The notes under the pieces are model-generated. The model was not told where the DNA came from, did not search any database, and worked only from the letters and a program-made list of their open reading frames with translations. A program made the translations under genes and the position numbers. Below are positions 55,193-64,000 of a stretch of 64,000 nt of DNA, piece after piece. Every line of letters starts with the position of its first letter. Positions within the stretch are counted from its first letter, which is position 1. This stretch comes from Planctomycetaceae bacterium (lineage in GTDB: Bacteria > Planctomycetota > Planctomycetia > Planctomycetales > Planctomycetaceae), in the NCBI GenBank assembly GCA_020426325.1, contig JAGQQG010000002.1, positions 1-64,000 on the forward strand, given 5' to 3'.

Positions 55193-57310
55193 GTGAATAC
55201 TCTGCAGACTGCTGAAACTCACGTGGATCCCCTCGTCCACAGCAGCCATCCCATGGATTCCTCGCGGATACTGCTGTCGATGATGGCCTTGGCTCGTCAG
55301 GGTGAACTGGCGCATCACGACGGTCCGCAAAGCCTCGACAGTGTTGTCTCCAGACCGGTGCTCAAACGGTTGATTTCAGCCCTGAATTTTCGGGATGCCA
55401 AGACACTTCAGCACTCGCGTCGAGTGGCGTTGCTGTCTGTCGGGATGGCTCAGCAACTGGGGTGGGACGGGAGACACCTGCGTGTACTGGAAGTGGCTGC
55501 GCTGTTGCATGACATCGGGAAGATCGGTGTTCCGGACAACATCCTGCTCAAGCCGGGCAAGTTGAGTGCGGAGGAGGCCGAGTTAATGTCACTCCACTAC
55601 AACATCGGGGCCGATGTCCTGCAGGCCTGCCGTCTGGACAAAGAGGTGATTCAGATCGTCTTTGACTCTCACTCCTACTTCGACGCTCATATTGATGAGT
55701 CGAGAAGGATGGGGGCGGACATCCATTTGGGGGCACGTATCCTCGCGGTTGCAGATGCCTACGACTCATTGACCCATGATCAAGTGTTTCGTAAAGGCAA
55801 GTCGCACGAAGAAGCGATGGAAATCCTGCATGGTGATGCCGGGACGAAGTTTGATGGAAATGTCGTCGGCGCACTCGATCGCTGGGTCGAGAAAGACGGC
55901 ATGGCTTATGTCAAGACTGAAGGGCAGGCCGCTGACGATGTGGAGTCCAGCGCACCGCAGAATCTTGAGGCCTCGATCGAAGCGGGCTCGCTTTGCCACA
56001 TCTTTTCGTATCTCTACGTCCTGGAGAGCCTGTATGACGGATTCTACGTCCTCGATTCCGATCTGCGTTTTACCGTCTGGAGTTCAGGCGCGGAGAAACT
56101 GCTGGGACGACTTTGCTCTCAGGTTCTCGGCAAGCCGTGGAGTTCACGGCTCTTCTCGTACAGCGACAGTTCGGCGAAACGTCTGGGGGATAGCGAATGT
56201 CCCATTCATGAGGTGATGGAGACTTCCCGTCCGGCATGTCGCACGCTCAATGTTCAACAGCGTGGAGGAAACTGGATCGAGGTCGAAGTCCAATGTGTGC
56301 CCCTTATCGACTATCACGGAACATTGCAGGGTGTTGCGGAAATCTTCCGGGATGTGTCACGAAGTAAACGAAATGCGCCTCAGTTTCGAGAGTTGAAACT
56401 CGCAGCTACTCGCGATGCGTTGACGGGTATCTCGAATCGCGGTGAATTGGAAAAACATCTGAAGCAAATGGTTCAGGAGTACATGCAGGGTGATACCGAT
56501 CCGTTTAGCGTCATCTTTCTGGACATCGATCACTTCAAGAGCATCAACGACACACACGGCCACGGAGTTGGTGACCGGGTCCTGATTTCAGTTGCGAGAC
56601 TGATGCAGTCGGAGTTGTACTCCGGTGAAATGGTTGCTCGATACGGGGGCGAGGAATTCGTCGTCCTGTGTCCCTCAACCGAAATCGACTCCGCCATGCG
56701 AAAGGCCGAGCGTCTCCGTTCCACGCTTGCCGCAACGACGATCGACGACAGCGTGCGGCTCAAAGTGACAGCTTCGCTGGGTGTGTCTCAGATCGATGCA
56801 GACGACACGATGCATTCGCTCCTGCATCGCGCGGACACGGCTCTGTACAACGCCAAAGAGAGCGGCCGTAATCGCATCTGTAAGCTGCTGGCTGGCGATG
56901 TCGTCGATTCGAAACAGGACGATCAGAGTGTCACGAAAATCGACGGATCGCCTTTCACGTTCGAGGCTGCGTTCACGACGTGCATGGTGGCTTCGATGGG
57001 GGTCTACAAAGTCAGCGGATTCGTCAATGAGCTTGAAGCTCAGTTGATCGACGCGAACAAAGACCGCGTGATCATGAAGATGGGGCAATCGGGATTCTTT
57101 TCCAGTTGGGGGAGCAGCGACAAACGGCGGCCGGTGACCGTCACCATGTCGTTCAGTGAACCGGAGCAACAATCGGCTAAGGCGGCTTCGCGTCGGGTGC
57201 TCGTCACAGTGCATGTCACCCCGATTGGAAAGCCTCCTTCGGAGAGAATCTTCGAGGAGCGTGCGAAACGGGTCTTCGAAATGTCCCGCTGTTACTTCGC
57301 GGCTGACTGA
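55193..57310 (+). CDS. HD-PAS-GGDEF signalling protein
   Basis: About 705 residues; the GTG at 55193 has GGAG ten bases upstream, while the frame opens at a GTG at 55136. An HD domain comes first (LQHSRRVALL, then ALLHDIGKIGVPDNILLKPGKL). It resembles HD-GYP phosphodiesterases, but the HHExxDGxGYP region reads DSHSYFDAHIDESRRMG, so the GYP motif is missing. A PAS domain follows (about 265-375), then a diguanylate cyclase domain with the active-site motif GGEEF near residue 485, preceded by VIFLDIDHFKSINDTHGHGVGD. A C-terminal 115-residue domain is unrecognised. The intact cyclase plus degenerate HD domain suggests net c-di-GMP synthesis under sensory control, which is inference. Confidence 0.87.
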   Translation: MNTLQTAETHVDPLVHSSHPMDSSRILLSMMALARQGELAHHDGPQSLDSVVSRPVLKRLISALNFRDAKTLQHSRRVALLSVGMAQQLGWDGRHLRVLEVAALLHDIGKIGVPDNILLKPGKLSAEEAELMSLHYNIGADVLQACRLDKEVIQIVFDSHSYFDAHIDESRRMGADIHLGARILAVADAYDSLTHDQVFRKGKSHEEAMEILHGDAGTKFDGNVVGALDRWVEKDGMAYVKTEGQAADDVESSAPQNLEASIEAGSLCHIFSYLYVLESLYDGFYVLDSDLRFTVWSSGAEKLLGRLCSQVLGKPWSSRLFSYSDSSAKRLGDSECPIHEVMETSRPACRTLNVQQRGGNWIEVEVQCVPLIDYHGTLQGVAEIFRDVSRSKRNAPQFRELKLAATRDALTGISNRGELEKHLKQMVQEYMQGDTDPFSVIFLDIDHFKSINDTHGHGVGDRVLISVARLMQSELYSGEMVARYGGEEFVVLCPSTEIDSAMRKAERLRSTLAATTIDDSVRLKVTASLGVSQIDADDTMHSLLHRADTALYNAKESGRNRICKLLAGDVVDSKQDDQSVTKIDGSPFTFEAAFTTCMVASMGVYKVSGFVNELEAQLIDANKDRVIMKMGQSGFFSSWGSSDKRRPVTVTMSFSEPEQQSAKAASRRVLVTVHVTPIGKPPSERIFEERAKRVFEMSRCYFAAD

Positions 57311-57361
57311 CTTGGTTTGGAAACAAACGAGGTCAGTGCTCGTGATTTTCAAAGAACAAAC

Positions 57362-57391
57362 GAACCCGACTCCCTTGAGGGATTCGGGCTC
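57362..57391 (-). terminator. Likely terminator of the Cys/His-rich lipoprotein gene
   Basis: An imperfect inverted repeat of 12 paired bases with two mismatches, reading into a T-rich stretch (TTCGTTTGTTCTTT) on the minus strand. It also lies 52 bp after the HD-PAS-GGDEF gene and could serve both. Confidence 0.5.
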
Positions 57392-57448
57392 GTGAGGTGA
57401 TCAACCATCTGACTCGGACACGTGACGGGCATGGCCGTGACGGGTCGT

Positions 57449-57889
57449 TCATTTCCGGAAGAAGTCGCTGGGGCCTTTGTGCGTGTAATACGGGTACACG
57501 ACAGCTCCGCCCGGTGCACCTTCTGAGGGATACCTCAAATCGTGCGGACGACTGTAAGCGTAGGAATGGTAGTGCTGCGGGCACGAATGACCGCAACCAC
57601 ATCCGCAGGCTGCCCCATGACTGCATGCTCCCCCGTGTCCGCAGGCGCCGGTGGGACATCCTGCAAAGCCGTTGTACCCGGGAAATCCACTCGTGCTGTG
57701 ATACGAGGATGAATACGCATGGGCATCGTGAATCGGATGCTGAATGGTCGCCAGATTCCCATGACCAGCCGGAACAACATTCACGTCCTGGTGGTGCGGA
57801 CTCTGCCCTCGGGTGACTCCTTGCTGAGCCATACATCCGCATGCCGTCAACAGTGACGACATCATGCAAGCAGCAACGTAGTTCTTCAT
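57449..57889 (-). CDS. Cys/His-rich lipoprotein
   Basis: A 146-residue protein with a lipoprotein signal (MKNYVAACMMSSLLTACG, lipobox Cys17). The mature part is rich in His, Tyr, Gly and Cys. A central block (GCPTGACGHGGACSHGAACGCGCGHSC) holds eight Cys and three His in about 27 residues and could bind metal. The end (YPYYTHKGPSDFF) resembles short C-termini seen in other planctomycete surface proteins. The ATG at 57889 has a purine-rich GGGGGATGAA upstream; the frame start at 57916 would destroy the signal. Function unknown. Confidence 0.72.
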   Translation of the reverse strand: MKNYVAACMMSSLLTACGCMAQQGVTRGQSPHHQDVNVVPAGHGNLATIQHPIHDAHAYSSSYHSTSGFPGYNGFAGCPTGACGHGGACSHGAACGCGCGHSCPQHYHSYAYSRPHDLRYPSEGAPGGAVVYPYYTHKGPSDFFRK

Positions 57890-58050
57890 TTCATCCCCCT
57901 GTATTCGGTCGGTCACAATCGGACCGTGTCTGCCATTGTTGGTGAGTCACCACAATCCGGTTCCACAATGTTTATCGGCGCGAAGCTCGCCGGAATCCGC
58001 ACATTCCATGAAAAACCATCGACCGTTGCACTGAGAACAACCGGTCGATC

Positions 58051-58079
58051 TTGCAGGCTCGATGTAATCCGCATAGATT
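58051..58079 (+). promoter_or_regulatory. Candidate promoter of the TIM-barrel gene
   Basis: TTGCAG (58051-58056) and TAGATT (58074-58079) with a 17-base spacer lie about 97 bp upstream of the GTG at 58177. Confidence 0.3.
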
Positions 58080-58176
58080 AACATCTGTCAATGGGGACGA
58101 TTTTTGTGGATTCTGGTTGTAACGTCGTTCCCACACGGAGGTTATCAAGAATTGCTGTGAGCTGCGGGGTGTTTGA

Positions 58177-58920
58177 GTGTTCGTCTCTGCTTCGACTATC
58201 TGTTTTCCCGAATCCAACTTTGCGGATGCCTGTCAGCAGCTCGCTGATCTGGAGTACGATCGGGTGGAAGTATGGCTTAGCGATTCGTCCCCCCAATTCA
58301 GCGCTACGGAAATCGCGAAGGACCCTGATCGATTCGCGATGGAATACCGGGCCACCACACGTTTGACTCCGGTGGCTTTCTGCTGCGATGAGGACATCTC
58401 ACCACAGGCCTTTGCAGGACTTTCCAAAGCGGCGAAGCTGCTTCAGGTGACGCAGATCACGGTTCCCTCTTCACCGATCGGCACGCCCTTCAATGCAGAA
58501 ATCGACCGACTCCGGAGCCTGACTCTGATCGCGAGCCAGGACGGTATTCGGGTGTCGATCAAAACGCAAACCGGGCAACTCACCGAAGATCCCGAGACTG
58601 CGGTCGAACTCTGTGGTTCAGTCAATGGGCTGGGACTGACTCTGGACCCCAGTCACTATCTGATTCGTCAGAATCCGATCACATCGTTCGAGCGGTTTGC
58701 TCCCCATGTATATCACGTTCACCTCAGAGACAGCACAACGGACCAGTTGCAGGTCCAGGTCGGTCTCGGCGAAATCGACTACAGCCGGCTGATCGCTCAA
58801 TTGGAGCGAGAGAATTACAACCGAGCACTTTCGGTTGAGCTGATTCCTTCCTTGACTGACGTCGCGTCTCGGATGCTGGAGATGCGCAAGCTCAGGATGC
58901 TGCTGGACTCACTCCTCTGA
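58177..58920 (+). CDS. Sugar phosphate isomerase/epimerase-like TIM barrel
   Basis: A 247-residue protein of the xylose-isomerase-like AP-endonuclease-2 superfamily, starting at a GTG. The barrel strands are visible (YDRVEVWLS, GLGLTLDPSHYLI, HVYHVHLRDS, ALSVELIPS). The expected metal ligands are Glu30-like VEVW, Asp near DPSHYL, His in YHVHLRD and Glu in SVELIP. The usual substrates are sugars or inositols; here unknown. The N-terminus is short, so the true start may differ. Its 3' end overlaps the convergent histidine kinase gene by 12 bases. Confidence 0.8.
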   Translation: MFVSASTICFPESNFADACQQLADLEYDRVEVWLSDSSPQFSATEIAKDPDRFAMEYRATTRLTPVAFCCDEDISPQAFAGLSKAAKLLQVTQITVPSSPIGTPFNAEIDRLRSLTLIASQDGIRVSIKTQTGQLTEDPETAVELCGSVNGLGLTLDPSHYLIRQNPITSFERFAPHVYHVHLRDSTTDQLQVQVGLGEIDYSRLIAQLERENYNRALSVELIPSLTDVASRMLEMRKLRMLLDSLL

Positions 58921-59670
58921 GTCATCGTCCTGATTGGAATCTGCAATAATAAGGGCATTGGGCAGCGAGATGCTGAACCGCGTGCCCTGTCCCGGTTCGC
59001 TTTCACATTCAATTGTCCCGTGATGTGCTTCAATGATTTTGCGAACCGTTGGCAGGCCGAGTCCGCTCCCTCCCGAGCGGGTTGAGAAGAATGCCTTGAA
59101 CATGCGGCTCCTCGTTCGCTCATCCATGCCGATGCCGTTGTCGATGATGTCCAGGCAGACGCGACCATCGCGTTCGTAGGTCTGAATCTCCAGCAGTCCC
59201 CCATCTGGCATGGCCTGCCTGGCATTGCGAACCAGATTCATCAACACCTGATGCATCAACGTTTCGTCCAGTTGCACCATCGGCAGATCGGGATCAAGAT
59301 GCGGACTCAGTTCGATCCCATGCTCGGACAATTCTGCCTGAGCAAAGCTGACGAACTGTTTGACCACAGTGTTCAAGTCTGCCGGATGCAGACGCAGTTC
59401 ACCGACGCGGGCGAACTGCAGGAATGCGTCGAGAATGTCTTCGAGATGCTTGCACTCTCGTTGAAGTGTGAGCAGCTTGTTGAGCATGCGCCGATCACGA
59501 GCTGACTCCCCCTGCTCGACCTCTTCCGAGAGCAGGTTCAGGTTGAGACGGATCGTCGAGAGCGGGTTACGAATCTCATGGGCCAGCCCACCCGCGAGGG
59601 TGGCAATCTCGGAGTACTGCTTGAGCAGTCGTGCACGTTCCTGCTCATCAAACTCAGCAGTCACTGCCAT
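58909..59670 (-). CDS. Soluble histidine kinase
   Basis: A 253-residue kinase without a membrane segment or obvious sensor. The dimerisation domain has LAGGLAHEIRNPLSTIRLNL with the phospho-accepting His about 31 residues in; the ATPase domain has the N box (LMNLVRNARQAM), G1 (DNGIGMDE) and G2 (GGSGLGLPTVRKIIEAH). The starts TTG 59682 and ATG 59670 are both possible; GGAG lies close to the latter. The C-terminal end is acidic. No response regulator is next to it, so it is an orphan kinase in this window and may need a partner protein for signal input. Confidence 0.86.
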   Translation of the reverse strand: MAVTAEFDEQERARLLKQYSEIATLAGGLAHEIRNPLSTIRLNLNLLSEEVEQGESARDRRMLNKLLTLQRECKHLEDILDAFLQFARVGELRLHPADLNTVVKQFVSFAQAELSEHGIELSPHLDPDLPMVQLDETLMHQVLMNLVRNARQAMPDGGLLEIQTYERDGRVCLDIIDNGIGMDERTRSRMFKAFFSTRSGGSGLGLPTVRKIIEAHHGTIECESEPGQGTRFSISLPNALIIADSNQDDDSEE

Positions 59671-59778
59671 ACTCCGAGACAATGCGACTCTCTAACCGTC
59701 ACTCCGATGGGAGGCTGACAGTCTGCCGAACAGATCTGGCTGATTCGCAGGTTGACGCTTGACTTCGACCAAGGGTGA

Positions 59779-61905
59779 TCAGTCGTCGCCTTCGGCGTCG
59801 TCATCCGTGTCCTTCGCCGCATCAGCGAGGACCGCCTTGCGTGAAAGCTTCACGCGGTTCTGATCATCGACGGCGATCACTTTGACTTCCAGGCGGTCGC
59901 CGACTTTGCAGATGTCATTGACAGATTTTACGAAGCCGTCGGACAACTCGCTGATGTGGCACAGGCCATCCTTGCCGGGGGCGATCTCGATGAAGGCTCC
60001 GAAGTCCTTGATCGAGTTGACGGTGCCCGTGTAGATGCGGCCGACTTTGATGTCTTCGGTCATCGCTTCAATGCGAGCCAGGGCTTGATCTGCCCCCTCC
60101 TTGGACATCGAGGAGATGGTGACCGTTCCATCGTCCGTCACATCGATTTGTGCTCCCGTTTCCTCCTGCATGGCTCGAATCGTCTTGCCACCCGGACCGA
60201 TGAGCAGGCCGATCTTTTCTGGATCGATCTTGGTCGTGGCGATACGGGGAGCATGCGGGGACACATCGGCCCGCGGACGGCGGATTGTGGTCAGCATCTG
60301 ACGGAGCAGCTCGCGACGGGCCTCCCGGGCCTGATCGAGAGTCTTGCGAATGATCTCCTCGTTGATCCCGTCGATCTTGAGGTCCAGCTGAATCCCGGTG
60401 ATGCCCTTCTGAGAGCCGGCGATCTTGAAGTCCATGTCGCCGAAATGATCCTCGTCTCCCATGATGTCTGTCAGGAGGACGTATTTGTTTTCGTCCTTCA
60501 CGAGACCGATTGAGATGCCGGCAACTGGTTGCGAAATCGGCACGCCGGTGTCCATCAGCGAAAGTGTGGCACTGCACACGCTCGCCATCGAACTGCTGCC
60601 GTTTGATTCTGTGATGTCCGAGATCACGCGGACCGTATAGGGGAACGCTTCATGATTGGGCATGACCGGTTGGACAGATCGTTCTGCCAAGGCTCCGTGG
60701 CCGATCTCACGCCGCCCCGGACCACGAATCGGACGGCATTCTCCAACCGAGTACGGTGGGAAATTGTAATCCAGCATGAACGACTTGAAGGTGTCTTCAA
60801 ACAGGCCATCCACTCGTTGTTGGTCGCGGACCGTTCCGAGGGTCACGGTCGCCAGCGACTGTGTTTCACCACGGGTGAACAGGGCCGAGCCATGAACACG
60901 AGGCAGAACATCGACCTGACAGTTGACTTCACGCAGCTGATTCGCAGAGCGTCCGTCAAGTCGATTGCCTTCGAGTGTCAGATCGCGACAGACCTTCTTA
61001 TCCACTGACGAGAAAGCAGATTTGAGTTGTTCGAGCGTGCGACCGTCGTGTGTGACTTCCGCTCCGTTGGGGAAGTACTTCTCGACGAGTGCATCGCGGA
61101 CTGCCCGTGTGTCTGCGGACCGCTCCGCCTTCTTGGTGTTCTGTCGGGCTTCCCTTAACTGACTGTACGCTTCTTCCCGGACCACAGAAACGAAGGGATT
61201 CTCCGGAGGATTCTCATACTCGAAGGGCTTGATCCCCAGCTTTTCGCGGAGCTCTTGCTGCATTTCGCAGAGCGTACGAATGTGCTTGTGACCAAACATC
61301 AGCGCTTCGACCATCTGATCTTCCGGAATCTGATGGCCAAAGCCTTCGATCATCAGAATCGACTCGGTGCTACCTGCGACGATTAGGTCGAGAGTGCTGT
61401 TTTCCATCTGCTGGACGGTGGGCAGCAGGATGAACTCGCCATCGACGAGGCCGACGCGGACGGCTCCGATCGGCCCCTGAAAGGGGACGGGAGAGATGCA
61501 CAGAGCAGCGCTGGCACCGTTGATGGACAGCACATCAGGATCATTGACCCCGTCGCAGGACATCACGTTGGACATGATCTGCATCTCGTCGTTGAAGCTT
61601 TTCGGAAAAAGCGGACGGATGGGGCGATCGGTCAAACGGCAGGTAAGAATTTCACGCTGTGTGGGGCGGCTTTCCCGCTTAAGGAACCCGCCGGGAAACT
61701 TACCCGCAGCTGCAAAACGTTCGCGGTAATCTACAGTCAACGGGAAAAAATCGATTCCCGGCCGAGCGGGGCCGGTCTGAGCAGCCACGAGAACAACTGT
61801 TTCACCATGTTGAATCAGGACGCAACCGCTGGCCTGTTTCGCAATTTCGCCTGTGGTAATGGAAAGGGTTCTGCCCCCGACTTCTCGCTCGACAGTCTGT
61901 TTCAC
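59779..61905 (-). CDS. pnp: Polyribonucleotide nucleotidyltransferase (PNPase)
   Basis: A 708-residue phosphorolytic 3'-5' exoribonuclease of the RNA degradosome type. Two RNase PH-like domains (residues about 10-215 and 310-540) flank an alpha-helical linker. A KH domain (IGLLIGPGGKTIRAMQEETGAQIDV) and an S1 domain (GRIYTGTVNSIKDFGAFIEIAPGKDGLCHISEL) complete it, with a short acidic tail. Translation starts at a GTG with AAGGAA upstream. It lies 234 bp downstream of rpsO on the same strand, the gene order found in many bacteria, where the two can be co-transcribed. Confidence 0.97.
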   Translation of the reverse strand: MKQTVEREVGGRTLSITTGEIAKQASGCVLIQHGETVVLVAAQTGPARPGIDFFPLTVDYRERFAAAGKFPGGFLKRESRPTQREILTCRLTDRPIRPLFPKSFNDEMQIMSNVMSCDGVNDPDVLSINGASAALCISPVPFQGPIGAVRVGLVDGEFILLPTVQQMENSTLDLIVAGSTESILMIEGFGHQIPEDQMVEALMFGHKHIRTLCEMQQELREKLGIKPFEYENPPENPFVSVVREEAYSQLREARQNTKKAERSADTRAVRDALVEKYFPNGAEVTHDGRTLEQLKSAFSSVDKKVCRDLTLEGNRLDGRSANQLREVNCQVDVLPRVHGSALFTRGETQSLATVTLGTVRDQQRVDGLFEDTFKSFMLDYNFPPYSVGECRPIRGPGRREIGHGALAERSVQPVMPNHEAFPYTVRVISDITESNGSSSMASVCSATLSLMDTGVPISQPVAGISIGLVKDENKYVLLTDIMGDEDHFGDMDFKIAGSQKGITGIQLDLKIDGINEEIIRKTLDQAREARRELLRQMLTTIRRPRADVSPHAPRIATTKIDPEKIGLLIGPGGKTIRAMQEETGAQIDVTDDGTVTISSMSKEGADQALARIEAMTEDIKVGRIYTGTVNSIKDFGAFIEIAPGKDGLCHISELSDGFVKSVNDICKVGDRLEVKVIAVDDQNRVKLSRKAVLADAAKDTDDDAEGDD

Positions 61906-62139
61906 TCGATTTTTCCTTCTTCAATTCCCTCGGCCATCACGGCGCCCCGCCTCATCGGGAGCAAACCTTCAATCGCCCTGACATCATTCATTCCACCCGA
62001 CGACTGACATTCCTGTTCATCGACTGCGCATGATCAAGCGTTCGGCACCTAACACCGACCAAACAACAACCCTGCCGGAGCGTCAAACTTCCTGCAAACC
62101 GGCTCGTATTGGCGTTCAACATGAATAGCCTCCACGGGG

Positions 62140-62409
62140 CTACTTACGAATGTTGAGACGTTCCAACAAGTTGAGATAGCGGTCGGAATCGTGCTCACGG
62201 ACGTAATCGAGCAAGCGTCTCCGCCGACTAACCATCATCAACAGGCCCCGCCTGCTGGCGTGATCCTTGGAGTGTTGCTTGAGATGCTCGGTCAACTCGT
62301 TGATCCGTTGAGTCAGCACGGCGATTTGAACGTCCGGCGAGCCGGTGTCATCGTCACTGCGACGATACTGTTCGATCAACTCAGTCTTTTTTTCTTTCGT
62401 CAGCGACAT
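62140..62409 (-). CDS. rpsO: 30S ribosomal protein S15
   Basis: An 89-residue ribosomal protein that binds 16S rRNA early in small-subunit assembly. The sequence [33 protein letters not shown] and the [12 protein letters not shown] core are standard S15, including the loop that contacts rRNA ([19 protein letters not shown]). Length is exactly typical. It precedes pnp. No clear terminator separates them, although a short TAGCC/GGCTA stem follows the stop. Confidence 0.97.
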   Translation of the reverse strand: MSLTKEKKTELIEQYRRSDDDTGSPDVQIAVLTQRINELTEHLKQHSKDHASRRGLLMMVSRRRRLLDYVREHDSDRYLNLLERLNIRK

Positions 62410-62589
62410 TGGGTCCTTCCAAACCCTGTTCTTTCGTCAGGCGGTCCAAATGCCGCCCTGCCGGGAAGCCCAAGACCAGTAAATGTTTACGCATATTGTC
62501 GACATACTGTATCAGGGACGTCGGAATATGCAACACTGTGCAGGAAATTCGTCGATCCTGATTCAGGATCTTGGAATTGTCAGGAGACT
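62410..62589. other. Intergenic region upstream of rpsO
   Basis: About 180 bp. On the minus strand TTGCAT, 16 bases, then TACAGT (roughly 62510-62540) could be an rpsO promoter; the match is moderate. The frame at 62381-62593 lacks coding character. Confidence 0.35.
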
Positions 62590-64000
62590 TCACGCCTCGC
62601 GGACAACGACACGGTTGCCGCTGACTTGCACAATCTCGACGGTTTTTCCCTGTGGAATGAAGGGACCGTCGCTCACCACGTCTAGCAGGCGGCCTTCCAC
62701 ACGTGCTTTGCCAGCCGGGCGGAGCATCGTGAGTGTCTCCCCCTGCAGACCCAGGAGGGCGGCGATCGATCCGGCTTCTGCGAGGTCCGGCCGGAGTTGC
62801 GGCTCATCTGGAGACTGCACGGAATCCATGCCGGGCGGGGTCAGAATCATCTGATTCAGAATCGGAATTCTCGGAAGGAATCTGGAGATCGCCATTGCAA
62901 CCACGATCACGGCAATGATCGATGTGCTCAGCGTGGCCATCGTCCAGGTCGCATTGGTCAGGTCCTCGTTCTTTTGGAGGATACCGTTACCGAACGTCTG
63001 GCTCGCCATGACGAGTGATGCAAACACCAGCAGGGCTCCCGAGACTCCGAACACCCCGAATCCCGGAATCACGAACACTTCCAAGGCCAAGCATCCCAAC
63101 CCGAGCATGAATAGCAGAACCTCCAGCCAGCCAGCGGTTCCCCCCAGGAATTTGCTCCAGAAGAAGACTGCAAAGCAGAGGGCCGAGATGATTCCCAGAA
63201 TCCCGCTCATGAAGTGCAATTCAAGATAGATGCACACGATGCCGACGAAGAACAGCAGTCCTGTGATGAAGTTGGTGTTAAGCACGAAGACCGTGTCGTC
63301 CAACCAGGTGCGGCCGATCTTCAATGGTTCCACATCCTCCGGGACGCCCAGTCGTTCCTTGAGGTCATCAAATGAGACGCTGGGGTCTTGGGGATCATGC
63401 TGGAGTGGCCGCTCGGCGATCAGAAGTTCGTGCGCACGCTTCCCGTTGAGTGTGAGAAGCAGGTCTTCGGCCGACTCCGGAACCAGGCGTCCTTGCTCCC
63501 ACTCGTCTCCCGCCTGATGAATCTCATCCTCGCTCATGTAGGTCACGTCACCGGTCAAACGGTTGCGAACCTCATAAACCTGCAAGTCCTTGTCGGCCAT
63601 GGCCATCAGGAGTGCGGGCGGACGGTTCTTGCGTTCCCCGAGTTCTCGCATGATCTCACGGAGGAAACTCAGGACTTTCTCGGGAGCACGCTCGAATTGT
63701 CCGCCCTCCCTCATTTCGATGGGGCCAGCATCACCGATCAGTCCGTTCGGTGTGAGATAGATCTCATCACACCCCAGCGCGATGATCGCAGCCCCGCTCA
63801 GTGCCTGTTCCGGAACGTAAGCGATGGTGCGAATCCCCTGCTCTCCCAGGTCTGCGATCGCGTAGGACAGATCGCGAGATTGCCAAAGCAGTCCACCAGG
63901 GGAATCAATTTCGAAGATGATTACTTCGGAACCATCGGCGACCGCCCGATCGATCTGTCGTTCCAGGAATGATTCCAACAGCGGATCGATCGCGCCTTTG
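62590..64000 (-). CDS. NfeD-like membrane serine protease (5' end outside window)
   Basis: At least 469 codons, open at the window edge (KGAIDPLLESFLERQIDRA at the border), so the start is not here. The first half is a ClpP-like protease domain: EVIIFEIDSPGG, then ALSGAAIIALGCDEIYLTPNGLIGDAGPI, where the Ser of ALSGA is the likely nucleophile. Four to five membrane helices follow (about 235-365), then an OB-fold NfeD domain at the C-terminus (GLQGETLTMLRPAGKARVEGRLLDVVSDGPFIPQGKTVEIVQVSGNRVVV). Such long NfeD proteins often act with stomatin/SPFH partners; floA, an SPFH-type gene, is in this window but 34 kb away. Confidence 0.9.
   Translation of the reverse strand, partial: KGAIDPLLESFLERQIDRAVADGSEVIIFEIDSPGGLLWQSRDLSYAIADLGEQGIRTIAYVPEQALSGAAIIALGCDEIYLTPNGLIGDAGPIEMREGGQFERAPEKVLSFLREIMRELGERKNRPPALLMAMADKDLQVYEVRNRLTGDVTYMSEDEIHQAGDEWEQGRLVPESAEDLLLTLNGKRAHELLIAERPLQHDPQDPSVSFDDLKERLGVPEDVEPLKIGRTWLDDTVFVLNTNFITGLLFFVGIVCIYLELHFMSGILGIISALCFAVFFWSKFLGGTAGWLEVLLFMLGLGCLALEVFVIPGFGVFGVSGALLVFASLVMASQTFGNGILQKNEDLTNATWTMATLSTSIIAVIVVAMAISRFLPRIPILNQMILTPPGMDSVQSPDEPQLRPDLAEAGSIAALLGLQGETLTMLRPAGKARVEGRLLDVVSDGPFIPQGKTVEIVQVSGNRVVVREA

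Overview
The window looks like chromosomal DNA from a planctomycete, probably order Planctomycetales. Moderately high GC, divergent gene order and many GTG/TTG starts fit this. The lineage-typical families are the stronger evidence: a Tat-exported Gfo/Idh oxidoreductase, a DUF1549/DUF1553 cytochrome-type protein, DUF1501, DUF1080, arylsulfatase, a PQQ-like beta-propeller giant, an ECF sigma factor next to a Ser/Thr kinase, an LRR lipoprotein, and a secreted protein with an LEKRTLLAG-type N-terminus. No rRNA, complete prophage, CRISPR array or recognisable defence island was seen. The assignment rests on protein families read by eye, not on a search.

Layout. 1-2200: the end of a transposase, an ECF sigma factor with its own terminator, then about 1.1 kb with almost no protein-coding signal but a dense run of hairpins, one carrying a TpsiC-like loop. 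2.2-7.9 kb: a secreted beta-propeller protein, an LRR lipoprotein and a Tat-exported oxidoreductase. 7.9-14.6 kb: a PhoD-like phosphatase carrying two palindromes inside its coding sequence, a sodium:solute symporter with a co-translated small membrane protein, a DinB-like protein and a sulfatase. 14.6-22.5 kb: a co-directional, partly overlapping run containing nadD, a zinc-ribbon/RDD membrane protein, a TPR-like membrane protein, a pseudouridine synthase, an FAH-family enzyme, an orphan adenine-type DNA methyltransferase and hemW. 22.5-27.2 kb: a 1542-residue beta-propeller protein on the minus strand.

27.2-34.4 kb: floA, a small conserved protein, an OleA-like thiolase-fold synthase followed by an MMPL/RND transporter, a GroES-like protein and a GNAT acetyltransferase. 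34.4-44.2 kb: two TadE-like pseudopilins, a PfkB kinase, the DUF1549/1553 protein, a secreted thioredoxin-fold protein with a hairpin-rich leader and a strong terminator, DUF1501, an alpha/beta hydrolase with Cys in the nucleophile position, and DUF1080. 44.5-51 kb: a TPR protein, hemL, a membrane protein and ppdK. 51-57 kb: an ECF sigma factor paired with a transmembrane Ser/Thr kinase, proC, and an HD-PAS-GGDEF signalling protein. 57.4-64 kb: a Cys/His-rich lipoprotein, a TIM-barrel isomerase-like protein, a soluble histidine kinase, pnp, rpsO and an NfeD-type membrane protease running off the end.

The genes mix housekeeping (NAD, haem, proline, RNA turnover, translation) with extracytoplasmic degradation and signalling. 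No single previously undescribed multi-gene system stands out. The features most worth a second look are the hairpin run near 1.36-1.56 kb, the structured leader at 39.57-39.65 kb, the interleaved inverted repeats at 34.46-34.56 kb, the OleA-like/RND pair without oleBCD nearby, the orphan methyltransferase, the ECF/kinase pair and the HD-PAS-GGDEF fusion.
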